In this document: piece after piece, positions 6,808 to 13,832 of the stretch
How positions within the stretch are numbered: the first letter of the stretch is position 1
How the letters are laid out: every line of letters begins with the position of its first letter
Assembly: GCA_903923795.1 (NCBI GenBank)
Contig: CAIXYX010000142.1
Span: 1-28,946 of the forward strand
Reading direction: 5' to 3'
DNA length: 28,946 bases
Origin: an uncultured Microcaldota archaeon
Lineage (GTDB): Archaea; Micrarchaeota; Micrarchaeia; Anstonellales; Anstonellaceae
Position numbers and translations under genes: made by a program
Notes under the pieces: model-generated
What the model was told of the DNA's origin: nothing
Databases searched by the model: none
What the model saw: the letters and a program-made list of their open reading frames with translations, nothing else

Positions 6808-8154
6808 TTAGAATCTCATCAGTTTCTTCCTCGTCTCCTTCTTGTATTCCTCGACCGCCGGCTGGTCGAAGGCGTTGACTTTCATCAGGCGCCCGAGCAG
6901 CATTATCTCGACCATCTCCATCTGCATGAGCTGCCCCATTGCATGCGCCGACAGGGCGGGGAGGCGGACATCTATGAACGGAATATGGCGCGCGGAAAAC
7001 GCTGTTTTCGCGCCGTGCAGAATGGAATCCATGAGCTGGCTCACCGTCTTTCCGCCGGCATGCGGCACGAGAGAATTCAGCCGCTCGTCATCAGGCACGC
7101 GCGGGTCGTCGGCGAACGAGGCCACGGATACGAACCGGTGCGTCTTGTCTGCCGGGCCCGCCAAGTCGAGCTGCACCATGGAATGCAAATCGGTCGAGCC
7201 GATGGAGACTGTCGGCGTGATGCCGACATGGATTTTCTTCCCTCCTGCCGGTTGGTTCTTTCCGCCAGCCGCGGCCTTGCGCTCTTTGCCCAATGATTCG
7301 GCCATGAGCTGGCGGTACCACTGGCCCGCGCCGCACAATGAATTCGAGAAGAGGAACTGGTCGTGGATTGTGCGCCCTTGCAGACGGTGATATTCGAGGC
7401 CTGCCGCGATGTGCAGGGCGGGATTTTTGGCGGCGTCGCGCCCGCTTGCGAGGCATTGTTTGCGCATGGCGGCGGCGCCGGAGAGCAGCTCCCCTGTCTC
7501 GATGCCCATGAGCGCGAGGGGGAAAAGGCCGGCGTTCGAGAAGACAGAATAGCGGCCGCCCACCATTTTAGGCAATGTCAGGCACGGCCAGCCGGATGCG
7601 CTTGCCTGCCGCTCGAGGGCCGAGCTGGCATCGGTGGTGACCACGATGTGCGAGGATGGCAGGTCTGGCAGCGCATCGCGTAATATTGTGAAAAGAGCCA
7701 TGGTCTCAAGAGTCGCGCCCGATTTGGAGATGACATTGATGACGACCGAACCTCCTGAATCCTGGCACTGGCGCGCGAGCGATAAGATGGCGGAGATGGA
7801 CGGCGCGTCCGTGGTGTCGGCGAAGATGAGCTGCCGGTTTGGCTCAAGCGAGTTGTGGTACGGGCCAAGGAGCGCCTGCGACACGGCGAGCGCGCCAAGG
7901 TTCGAGCCGCCCACGCCGACAACTATGACGAGGTTTGGTGAGCCGAGGCGGGCGGCAAGCGCGCTTGATTGCCCGAGCGCGGCCTTGTCGTCTGATAGGA
8001 GGAGAGAGGCGGCCAGATGATTCTCGTCGCGGTTTTCGACGACCTGCCCAAGCTCTGCGAGATATGGCGCGAGCGAGCGGGATGTTTTGGCGAGCGCGCC
8101 TTGTGGCAGGAGGAACGAAGAGAAATCCGTCTCGAGCATCGGCAGGCGCTGCAT
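6808..8154 (-). CDS. pgi: Glucose-6-phosphate isomerase
   Basis: The enzyme interconverts glucose 6-phosphate and fructose 6-phosphate. The 448-aa protein belongs to the PGI/SIS superfamily, unlike the cupin-type PGI of many euryarchaea. Motifs: GVGGSNLG (80-87), the phosphate-binding ISKSGATLET, GGRYSVFSNAG, the STDLHS segment, and the C-terminal VNAFDQPAVEEYK with the catalytic Lys. The start is the ATG at 8154: a TATA-like box (tttatatt, 8177-8184) lies 26 bp upstream, as expected for a leaderless transcript, and the longer frame has only a TTG at 8187. It faces away from the squalene/phytoene synthase. Confidence 0.93.
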   Translation of the reverse strand: MQRLPMLETDFSSFLLPQGALAKTSRSLAPYLAELGQVVENRDENHLAASLLLSDDKAALGQSSALAARLGSPNLVIVVGVGGSNLGALAVSQALLGPYHNSLEPNRQLIFADTTDAPSISAILSLARQCQDSGGSVVINVISKSGATLETMALFTILRDALPDLPSSHIVVTTDASSALERQASASGWPCLTLPKMVGGRYSVFSNAGLFPLALMGIETGELLSGAAAMRKQCLASGRDAAKNPALHIAAGLEYHRLQGRTIHDQFLFSNSLCGAGQWYRQLMAESLGKERKAAAGGKNQPAGGKKIHVGITPTVSIGSTDLHSMVQLDLAGPADKTHRFVSVASFADDPRVPDDERLNSLVPHAGGKTVSQLMDSILHGAKTAFSARHIPFIDVRLPALSAHAMGQLMQMEMVEIMLLGRLMKVNAFDQPAVEEYKKETRKKLMRF

Positions 8155-8176
8155 GAAAGGAGAGAGGGCCGAAGAG

Positions 8177-8213
8177 AATATAAACAAAACCGCAGGGGGC
8201 TAAACAAAACCGC
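8177..8213 (-). promoter_or_regulatory. pgi promoter with two 13-bp direct repeats
   Basis: Read on the minus strand, GCGGTTTTGTTTA occurs twice (8201-8213 and 8181-8193) with a 20-bp period, and the nearer copy runs into the TATA-like box TTTATATT of pgi. Two copies on the same face of the helix next to a TATA box suggest an activator or repressor site (inference). Confidence 0.5.
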
Positions 8214-8328
8214 CGGAACGGGAGAGGTTTTGGCATATGGGCAAAAAACGCAAAGGCTTTAAATCCTCAATCGATTCGTACCTAATAGGGAAAAGCCAAA
8301 ATCGATAGCGACGGCTACAGGGTGTCCT

Positions 8329-9378
8329 ATGGACAATCGAAAAATCGCATGGGAGATTCTGCCGAAAGTCTCGCGCAGCTTCTCGCTCGCCATAAAACTC
8401 CTTCCCCAGCCCTTGGGCGAGCAGACCATGCTGGCCTATCTCATCTACAGACTCATCGACACCATCGAGGATTCCCACGCGCCGCTGAAAACAAAGCGCG
8501 GGATGTTCGACGCCCTGCTCAAATCATTCTCGAAAAAAGAGCTGGATGCTGCTGAAGTGGAGAGAGTCCGCGCGCACATGCTATCGCAGATAGACTGCGA
8601 TTACGAGCGCGAGCTGATTGAGAAGCTGCCGAGCGTCGCTGCCCTGTTCTATGAACAGCCCGCCACGATAAGAAAAGTTACATTGCGCTGGGGCCGGGAG
8701 ATGGCCGCCGGCATGTATAAATTCCAGCGAAAGCGCATCCGCACCTTCGCGGACCAGAACCGCTACTCGTATTATGTGGCCGGCGTGGTGGGCTATCTCT
8801 TCAACGACCTCTTGTATTACAACCGCATAATAAACAAAAGACTCCGCACACAGCTGCGCGGGCGGGCGAAACGCTTCGGCCTCGCATTGCAGAAGGTGAA
8901 CATACTCCGAGACGTGGCGCACGATGTGCCGGCGAAAAGGTATTATTGGCCGCTCGGAGTCATGGCGCGCTACCGCCTGAATTACGATACGATTTTACAG
9001 AAAGAGAAGCGGGCGGCCGCCATGGCAGTGTTGCGCGAGGAGATCCATGACGCGACGAAATATCTGAAAGGCGGAATACAGTATGTGCTGGCTTTGCCCA
9101 AAGAGCAGATTGGCGTGCGCATGTTCTGCATCATCCCGCTCTTCATGGCCATAGAATCCTACATCGCCTGCTCGAATAATTCGGATGTTTTCGAGACTGA
9201 CAAGACGGTGAAAATATCACGCGAACAAGTAGGTGAGATTGTGGCCAAGTCCTCTCTATGGGGCAAATCGAACGAGCTTTTGATGAAATGGTATCTTGCA
9301 TGCATGTGCAGGGTGGATGCCCGCTTGGGAGACGCGAAAGTCGAGCCGCAGGTCGTGCCGGCGAAAGAAAAAGAATAA
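8329..9378 (+). CDS. Squalene/phytoene synthase family protein
   Basis: Head-to-head prenyl synthase, expected to join two farnesyl or geranylgeranyl diphosphates. In the 349-aa protein the first Asp-rich motif is DTIED (44-48), the form typical of squalene synthase, in the context YRLIDTIEDS. The second is NILRDVAHD (191-199) followed by RYYWP, where the usual Glu before the last Asp is His. The N-terminal VSRSFSLAIKLLP is also typical. Start ATG 8329. No other isoprenoid gene is nearby. Squalene versus phytoene as product is open; the motif favours squalene. Confidence 0.87.
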   Translation: MDNRKIAWEILPKVSRSFSLAIKLLPQPLGEQTMLAYLIYRLIDTIEDSHAPLKTKRGMFDALLKSFSKKELDAAEVERVRAHMLSQIDCDYERELIEKLPSVAALFYEQPATIRKVTLRWGREMAAGMYKFQRKRIRTFADQNRYSYYVAGVVGYLFNDLLYYNRIINKRLRTQLRGRAKRFGLALQKVNILRDVAHDVPAKRYYWPLGVMARYRLNYDTILQKEKRAAAMAVLREEIHDATKYLKGGIQYVLALPKEQIGVRMFCIIPLFMAIESYIACSNNSDVFETDKTVKISREQVGEIVAKSSLWGKSNELLMKWYLACMCRVDARLGDAKVEPQVVPAKEKE

Positions 9379-9417
9379 GACGCTGCCGTCTTCCTGCGCT
9401 TCGTCTCTTTTGTTCCC

Positions 9418-9969
9418 CTACACTTCGTCCTCTTCCATGCATTCGTCGCAGGTGAGGCGGCTGTTCTGCATGCGCAGCTCATCCGAATGCAGGCCGCACT
9501 GCTCGCACACTCCGGTGTAGACGTGCTTCTCGCGCTCGAACGGCCCCAATTCCGAACTCTCGGCCATGATGTCCACCATGCCGGGGTACACGCGCATGAG
9601 ATCGCCCTCGGACACGATGCCGACGAGCTGCCCTTTCTTGTCGACGACCGGCAGGCGTTTCACCCGATTCTCTTTGAGCGCCAGCGCCGCGTCGGCGATT
9701 GACTGGCTCGCGCCGATGACTTTGAGCGGTTTCGACATGATGGATTTGAGCGTGACTTTGGAGAGGTCTTTGCCCTCGGCCACAGCCTTGTGCACTATGT
9801 CGCGCTCGGTGAGTATTCCGACTGCCTTGCCCTTGTCAGTGACTATGACCGAGCCCACGCGGGACCGCTTCAAGAGCTGCGCCGCGGCCATGACGGATGA
9901 ATCGATAGGCAGCGTGAGTACGCCGACAGTCATGCATTCGCCGATTTTGAGATCAAGCTTCATGGGCAT
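9418..9969 (-). CDS. Two-CBS-domain protein with C-terminal zinc ribbon
   Basis: A 183-aa soluble protein. Two CBS domains (about 10-67 and 73-130) show the usual GSVIVTDKGKAVGILTERDI and RLPVVDKKGQLVGIVSEGDL patterns and probably bind an adenine nucleotide as a sensor. A short tail carries CEQCG and CDEC, four Cys that fit a zinc ribbon. The start is taken at the ATG 9969 (MPMKLD), after GGAAGTG; an ATG two codons later is also possible. Longer frames would run across the shared promoter with hjc. Target protein or gene is unknown. Confidence 0.85.
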   Translation of the reverse strand: MPMKLDLKIGECMTVGVLTLPIDSSVMAAAQLLKRSRVGSVIVTDKGKAVGILTERDIVHKAVAEGKDLSKVTLKSIMSKPLKVIGASQSIADAALALKENRVKRLPVVDKKGQLVGIVSEGDLMRVYPGMVDIMAESSELGPFEREKHVYTGVCEQCGLHSDELRMQNSRLTCDECMEEDEV

Positions 9970-9998
9970 CACTTCCAAAAAACCAAAGATATCTGAAA

Positions 9999-10009
9999 CC
10001 TTATTAAGG
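9999..10009. promoter_or_regulatory. Palindromic TATA-like element shared by the CBS gene and hjc
   Basis: The 11-bp perfect palindrome CCTTATTAAGG is the only AT-rich promoter-like element in the 61-bp gap between two divergent genes. Its centre is 27 bp from the hjc ATG, right for a leaderless start, and 35 bp from the CBS-gene ATG, leaving room for a short leader with a ribosome binding site. A second inverted repeat, CGTCG-CAT-CGACG (10010-10022), lies on the hjc side. Confidence 0.55.
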
Positions 10010-10030
10010 CGTCGCATCGACGATAGAAGC

Positions 10031-10429
10031 ATGACGTTTGGTTCTTACCAAAAAGGCACCCGGGCCGAGCACGAGCTCATGGACAAGCTCATGGCCGCCG
10101 GATTTCTTGTCATCCGCGCCGCAGGTTCGGGCTCGGGCAGCCCGTGCCCCGACATACTCACGTTCCGCAGAACAGAACAATACGGATTCGAATGCAAGGC
10201 CGTGAATTCCACTTCGCTTCAATTGAGAAAAGAGCAAGTCGAACATCTCAAGATTTGGGAGGAGAAGACGAGCATCACCACATTTGTGGCATGGCGGCAG
10301 ACGGGGGGAGAATGGTATTTCATCAGGCTGCAATTTTTGCATGAGAATGCGAAGTCTTACGCGATATCGGCGAAAGAGGCGGAAAGAGTCAATACCGGCA
10401 TCGAGCAAATCGTCGGAAAGGCATATTAA
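10031..10429 (+). CDS. hjc: Archaeal Holliday junction resolvase Hjc
   Basis: Hjc cuts four-way DNA junctions during recombination. The 132-aa protein has the nuclease core of the family: KGTRAEHEL with Glu13, the Ser/Gly-rich SGSGSPCPDIL with catalytic Asp41, and the ECK motif (Glu54, Lys56), followed by the EQVEHL helix. Its length matches known Hjc proteins. The ATG at 10031 is chosen because the MTFGSYQKGTRAE beginning is the normal N-terminus and a TATA-like element lies 27 bp upstream; the much longer open frame upstream is only the shadow of the divergent CBS gene. Confidence 0.93.
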   Translation: MTFGSYQKGTRAEHELMDKLMAAGFLVIRAAGSGSGSPCPDILTFRRTEQYGFECKAVNSTSLQLRKEQVEHLKIWEEKTSITTFVAWRQTGGEWYFIRLQFLHENAKSYAISAKEAERVNTGIEQIVGKAY

Positions 10430-10460
10430 CTAAAAAAACGAGAATACACTCTATAGAATC

Positions 10461-10466
10461 AGGAGG
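10461..10466 (+). promoter_or_regulatory. Strong Shine-Dalgarno site of metK
   Basis: AGGAGG lies 8 bases before the ATG at 10475. It is among the clearest ribosome binding sites in the window, where many other genes appear leaderless, and it decides the start against the in-frame TTG at 10469. Confidence 0.8.
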
Positions 10467-10474
10467 TTTTGCCC

Positions 10475-11647
10475 ATGTCTTATCTCTTCACGTCAGAATC
10501 AGTCACCGAAGGCCACCCCGACAAGGTGTGCGACCGCATCTCCGACGCAATACTCGATGAGCTCATAAAGCAGGACCCGCACGCGCACGTGGCCGTCGAG
10601 ACAATGGTGACGACGGGGCTCATTGTCGTTGTGGGGGAAGTGACCACCACCGGATACGCCGACATACAGGGGATAGTGCGAAAGACCATCAAGGAAATAG
10701 GCTACACAAAGCCCGAATACCAGTTCGACCATTTGGGCTCAGGTGTGCTTGTTGGAATTCATGAGCAGTCGCCAGACATCGCGCAAGGCGTGAGCGAGCA
10801 AAAACTCGAGGACATCGGCGCGGGGGATCAGGGCATCATGTTCGGCTATGCCTGTGATGAGACACCCGAACTTATGCCATTGCCCATCTCGCTCGCAAAC
10901 AAACTGGCGAAGAAACTGGCTGATGTTCGCCGCTCGGGCGCGCTTACATACATGCGCCCCGACGGCAAGGTGCAAATCACCGTGCAATATGATGACGAAA
11001 AGAAACCGCAGAAAGTGGTCACCGTGGTCATCGCGCAGCAGCATGACGAGAAGACGGCCGATGGCAAGGAGATAACTGCCGAGATGATAAAGAAGGACCT
11101 GATGGAGAGGGCCATCAAACCTGTCATCGGAAAATATTTCACCGCTGACACAAAAGTTGTTGTGAATGGGACAGGGAAGTTCGTCATAGGCGGCCCGGCA
11201 TCCGATTCCGGAGTTACCGGCCGCAAGATAATCATCGACACATATGGAGGCATGGCCCCGCACGGAGGGGGCGCATTTTCCGGCAAAGATCCGACAAAGG
11301 TGGACCGCTCCGCGAATTACATGGCGCGCTATATCGCCAAGAATATTGTGGCTGCGGGATTGGCCCGGCGCTGCCTCGTGCAGCTCGGCTATGTCATCGG
11401 CCACGCCGAGCCGGTCTCGGTTTTCGTGGACTGCATGGGCACAGGAAAAATATCTGATGGAAAACTCCTCGAAATGGTGAAAAAGAATTTCAGACTCAAG
11501 CCCGGGCAGATAATCATCGATTTGAATCTGCGCAAACCGATTTACGCCAAGACTTCCTCATACGGCCATTTCGGGCGTGAAGAGCCGGAATTCACATGGG
11601 AGAAGACAGACAAGGCGGCCGCGCTGAAAAAACAGGCGGGCGCGTAA
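10475..11647 (+). CDS. metK: S-adenosylmethionine synthase, bacterial type
   Basis: Makes S-adenosylmethionine from ATP and methionine. The 390-aa protein has all classic bacterial/eukaryotic MetK signatures: GHPDKVCDRISDAILDE (13-29), GAGDQGIMFGYA (around 115), the Gly-rich GGGAFSGKDPTKVDRS (around 262), and the C-terminal SSYGHFGRE. Most archaea instead carry a strongly diverged archaeal MAT, so this copy is probably of bacterial origin, though several DPANN and other archaea have such genes. The strong Shine-Dalgarno sequence sets the start. The gene stands alone between hjc and a convergent lipoprotein gene. Confidence 0.96.
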   Translation: MSYLFTSESVTEGHPDKVCDRISDAILDELIKQDPHAHVAVETMVTTGLIVVVGEVTTTGYADIQGIVRKTIKEIGYTKPEYQFDHLGSGVLVGIHEQSPDIAQGVSEQKLEDIGAGDQGIMFGYACDETPELMPLPISLANKLAKKLADVRRSGALTYMRPDGKVQITVQYDDEKKPQKVVTVVIAQQHDEKTADGKEITAEMIKKDLMERAIKPVIGKYFTADTKVVVNGTGKFVIGGPASDSGVTGRKIIIDTYGGMAPHGGGAFSGKDPTKVDRSANYMARYIAKNIVAAGLARRCLVQLGYVIGHAEPVSVFVDCMGTGKISDGKLLEMVKKNFRLKPGQIIIDLNLRKPIYAKTSSYGHFGREEPEFTWEKTDKAAALKKQAGA

Positions 11648-11700
11648 GGAAGCGGCCAGCGCGTGAAAAACAAAGCCTTCTTTTCAATTTTCCCTTTCCC

Positions 11701-12747
11701 TTATGGCGCCCAATAGTCTGCCCCGCTATAGACCACGTTCTCGAGGAAATGGCCGAACGCCGTGTCCCTCGACACTTCCGAGGCGATATGGTACGTTGTG
11801 CCGTCAGATGTGACGGTCACGGTGCCGAGGCGGTCGGTCGTCCACACGGTGGCGTTGTTGAGCACGAGACGGCGCAGCAGAGTTGGTGATGGATAGAGGT
11901 TCTGCGGAGGGTCGGGGCCCACGCTGATTATGGCGTCGGTCGGGTTCACCTGGTTGAGGAGCTGGAATGACGCCGAATTGGCCGAGCCGTGGTGCGAGAC
12001 GCGCAGCACGGGGCATGTGACGGGAATCGGGCCGCTGACGATGCGGCTGTCCACTCCGCCGGTCACCGTGCCGGCGTCTATTGAGGAGGCGCCCGCCGCC
12101 ACCGAATTGGAGAAGAGCAGCGAGCAGAATGAGCCATACGACACCTTTAGCACCGTCGAATCCCCGTCGCCTGACAGGCGGGTGAGTTGCGGGTTTACGA
12201 CCATCACTTCCATCTCGCCCCACGTGCGGTTGTCGCCATAAGACACTGAGCGCACCGGGACGGTGCCTATGGAGCTTTTGATGGTTGACCAGAGGTAATC
12301 GGAATAATTGCCGCCGTTCGTCCATACTTCGGTCACTGGGAAATTGCGCAACACTTCCGGCGCGCCGCCGACAAATGCGGGGTCGTCGGATGAGAGGACG
12401 AGGAGGTCGATGTGGTCGATGTTCTTGGCGCGCAGATAGGCGACGAGGGTGGGAGCCATGTCGGCCGAGCCCGCGTCGAAGAGCACGGTGCGATTCGACG
12501 TGCGGATGAGGGTGGCGTCGGACAGGGAGAGATTGATGAACGACAGCTCGAATGGGGAGGTCATTGTCGAGGGGGCGGTGTAGTTGGTGAGATTGGGCTT
12601 CGGGGTGTTGTCTATCGGATTCACGGGCGGCAGGGTGGGGGACGAATTATAGGCCGGAGCGGCCGGAGAGGCCTGCTCGCCTAAGCAGCCGAATGAGAGG
12701 AGGAATCCGCCGAGGACCAGGCAAAGCAGCAGGAGTTGGGTGCGCAT
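11701..12747 (-). CDS. Exported ComEC-like beta-lactamase-fold lipoprotein, degenerate metal site
   Basis: A 348-aa protein with a signal peptide and lipobox LLSFGC (Cys21). After a Pro/Thr/Asn-rich spacer, residues about 68-330 resemble the hydrolase domain of ComEC/Rec2: LFDAG (89-93), HIDLLVLSSDDPAFVGG (112-128), GDGDSTVLKVSYG and the conserved SHHGS (251-255). In active members the second motif is HxHxDH; here it reads SSDDPA, so three metal ligands are lost. The protein may bind rather than cut its target. Start ATG 12747, with a TATA-like gattataatg about 29 bp upstream. Catalytic activity is doubtful. Confidence 0.78.
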   Translation of the reverse strand: MRTQLLLLCLVLGGFLLSFGCLGEQASPAAPAYNSSPTLPPVNPIDNTPKPNLTNYTAPSTMTSPFELSFINLSLSDATLIRTSNRTVLFDAGSADMAPTLVAYLRAKNIDHIDLLVLSSDDPAFVGGAPEVLRNFPVTEVWTNGGNYSDYLWSTIKSSIGTVPVRSVSYGDNRTWGEMEVMVVNPQLTRLSGDGDSTVLKVSYGSFCSLLFSNSVAAGASSIDAGTVTGGVDSRIVSGPIPVTCPVLRVSHHGSANSASFQLLNQVNPTDAIISVGPDPPQNLYPSPTLLRRLVLNNATVWTTDRLGTVTVTSDGTTYHIASEVSRDTAFGHFLENVVYSGADYWAP

Positions 12748-12801
12748 GGAGCGCTTGAGGGCCGACTAACATTATAATCATTGTGATGACGCGCAGAATA
12801 T

Positions 12802-13524
12802 CTACGGCTTGTTGGAGAAACCGCCGAACACGCGGCCCGTCAATTCCTTGAATTCGTCCCAGCCCGCCCATTTGGAGACGAGGTTCGCCCCATTCTCTCC
12901 CCAGACCACGAGCGGGGAAAAGAGCGGTACATCGAGCGAGGGCAGCACCACACGCATCTCGTCCAGTTTGCCCCATGCCTGCACGGCGCGAACCGCCCTC
13001 GCGCCCTCGAGGAGGCTGGCCGCGCGCAGAAAAATCCCCAATGGCAGCAGAGCGAGAATTAGGAACCAGTTCTGGCGCACGAAGACTGCTTTGTTTCGTG
13101 CGGAATGGTATTGCGCGGCCAGCTCGAGGATGAGGACCAGCAATGCGGTGAGGTCGGCCTGCTCCAGCAATTGCGCGCGCGAGGAGGACGGATGCGGGCC
13201 GAAACCAAAGCTCGGGGCCAGCTCGATGAAAGCCACGAGGAGCAGGAGGATGATGGCGAGGGCCACGGTCCATGTCCAGAGGCGGTGCTGGATGCGGCTG
13301 AGCAATACTATGCGCTTCGCTTTCTCGGGAGGGAGGGCATTCGAGGGCCACGACACGGCCAATGGATTTCCGAATGCGTGAGGATGCGCGCGGGGCTTGG
13401 TGAGCTTGGCTAGGAAAGGCTTGATTTTGTTTTTCGCAATAGACGACGGAGTGCGAAGACTGAGACTTGCCGCTGTTTTTTTGCGCCTTATGCCCTTGAC
13501 TCTTCGCCTATTCTTTGTCGCCAC
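12802..13524 (-). CDS. Voltage-sensor-like membrane protein without a pore domain
   Basis: A 240-aa protein: a basic N-terminus of about 70 residues, then three to four hydrophobic segments. The run from ADLTALLVLILELAAQYHSA through RQNWFLILALLP to the Arg-containing EGARAVRAVQAW resembles S2-S3-S4 of voltage-gated ion channels. No selectivity filter such as TVGYG follows; the C-terminal 60 residues are soluble. The start is uncertain: a TATA-like tttatatt (about 13545-13552) lies 25 bp before the GTG at 13524, which I prefer; the open frame extends to a GTG at 13563 upstream of that box. Function unknown. Confidence 0.62.
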   Translation of the reverse strand: MATKNRRRVKGIRRKKTAASLSLRTPSSIAKNKIKPFLAKLTKPRAHPHAFGNPLAVSWPSNALPPEKAKRIVLLSRIQHRLWTWTVALAIILLLLVAFIELAPSFGFGPHPSSSRAQLLEQADLTALLVLILELAAQYHSARNKAVFVRQNWFLILALLPLGIFLRAASLLEGARAVRAVQAWGKLDEMRVVLPSLDVPLFSPLVVWGENGANLVSKWAGWDEFKELTGRVFGGFSNKP

Positions 13525-13569
13525 ATGGATGGTTGGGCAAAATGGAATATAAAGCTGACGCACACATAT

Positions 13570-13596
13570 CCCCTTTTCTTTGGGAAAGAAAAGGGG
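13570..13596. repeat. 12-bp perfect hairpin, polypyrimidine/polypurine
   Basis: CCCCTTTTCTTT (13570-13581), a 3-nt loop GGG and AAAGAAAAGGGG (13585-13596) form a perfect 12-bp stem. Its arms match the hairpin at 13939-13969 inside the tRNA-Trp intron except for one extra CTTT unit. It lies 3' of the box C/D RNA on the minus strand and may end or stabilise that transcript. Confidence 0.7.
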
Positions 13597-13642
13597 CTAA
13601 GTGATTCACCCCCAAAAGAAAAACGACGACAGATGAATATTG

Positions 13643-13721
13643 TTTTGCTTCAGGGCTCCAGGTCTTCAACATTGCGTGACATGCACGCTCTCGCAAACCT
13701 GTGTCATCATCATCAGCAAAA
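13643..13721 (-). ncRNA. Box C/D guide RNA for tRNA-Trp (C34 and probably position 39)
   Basis: About 79 nt on the minus strand. A terminal stem TTTTGC (13721-13716)/GCAAAA (13648-13643) flanks a C box within TGATGATGATGA (13715-13704) and a D box CTGA (13653-13650). An internal C' box ATGTTGA (13672-13666, one mismatch) and a candidate D' box CGAG (13693-13690) are separated by a 5-bp hairpin. The D guide GACCTGGAGCC (13664-13654) pairs perfectly over 11 nt with pre-tRNA-Trp; by the rule of five the target is C34. The segment CAGGTTT (13701-13695) pairs with AAACCTG at the 3' splice junction; with D' = CGAG the target is position 39. In many euryarchaea both sites are guided by the tRNA-Trp intron itself. 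No clear own promoter is seen, so it may be processed from the tRNA transcript. Confidence 0.82.
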
Positions 13722-13804
13722 TTGACGCATGAATTTTTCTTTCTTTTTTCCGGTGTTTCCCATGTGTCGTTCGGGAACTCTGTGTGTCGTTCTTTTTCCG
13801 GGGT

Positions 13805-13826
13805 TTTTTCGCCTCCGGCGAAAAAA
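13805..13826 (-). terminator. 10-bp hairpin just 3' of tRNA-Trp
   Basis: TTTTTTCGCC and GGCGAAAAAA form a perfect stem around 13805-13826 with a 2-3 nt loop. It begins seven bases after the 3' end of the tRNA on the minus strand. It could be a processing signal or terminator. If it terminates fully, the downstream guide RNA would need its own promoter. Confidence 0.4.
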
Positions 13827-13832
13827 GCCCTG

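Noticed and set aside
9566..10030. N-terminal extension of the Hjc frame
   Set aside because: It is antisense to the CBS gene and precedes the promoter; normal Hjc begins at 10031.
12647..13351. 234-aa minus-strand frame
   Set aside because: It overlaps the voltage-sensor-like gene in another frame and is Arg/Pro/Gly-rich noise.
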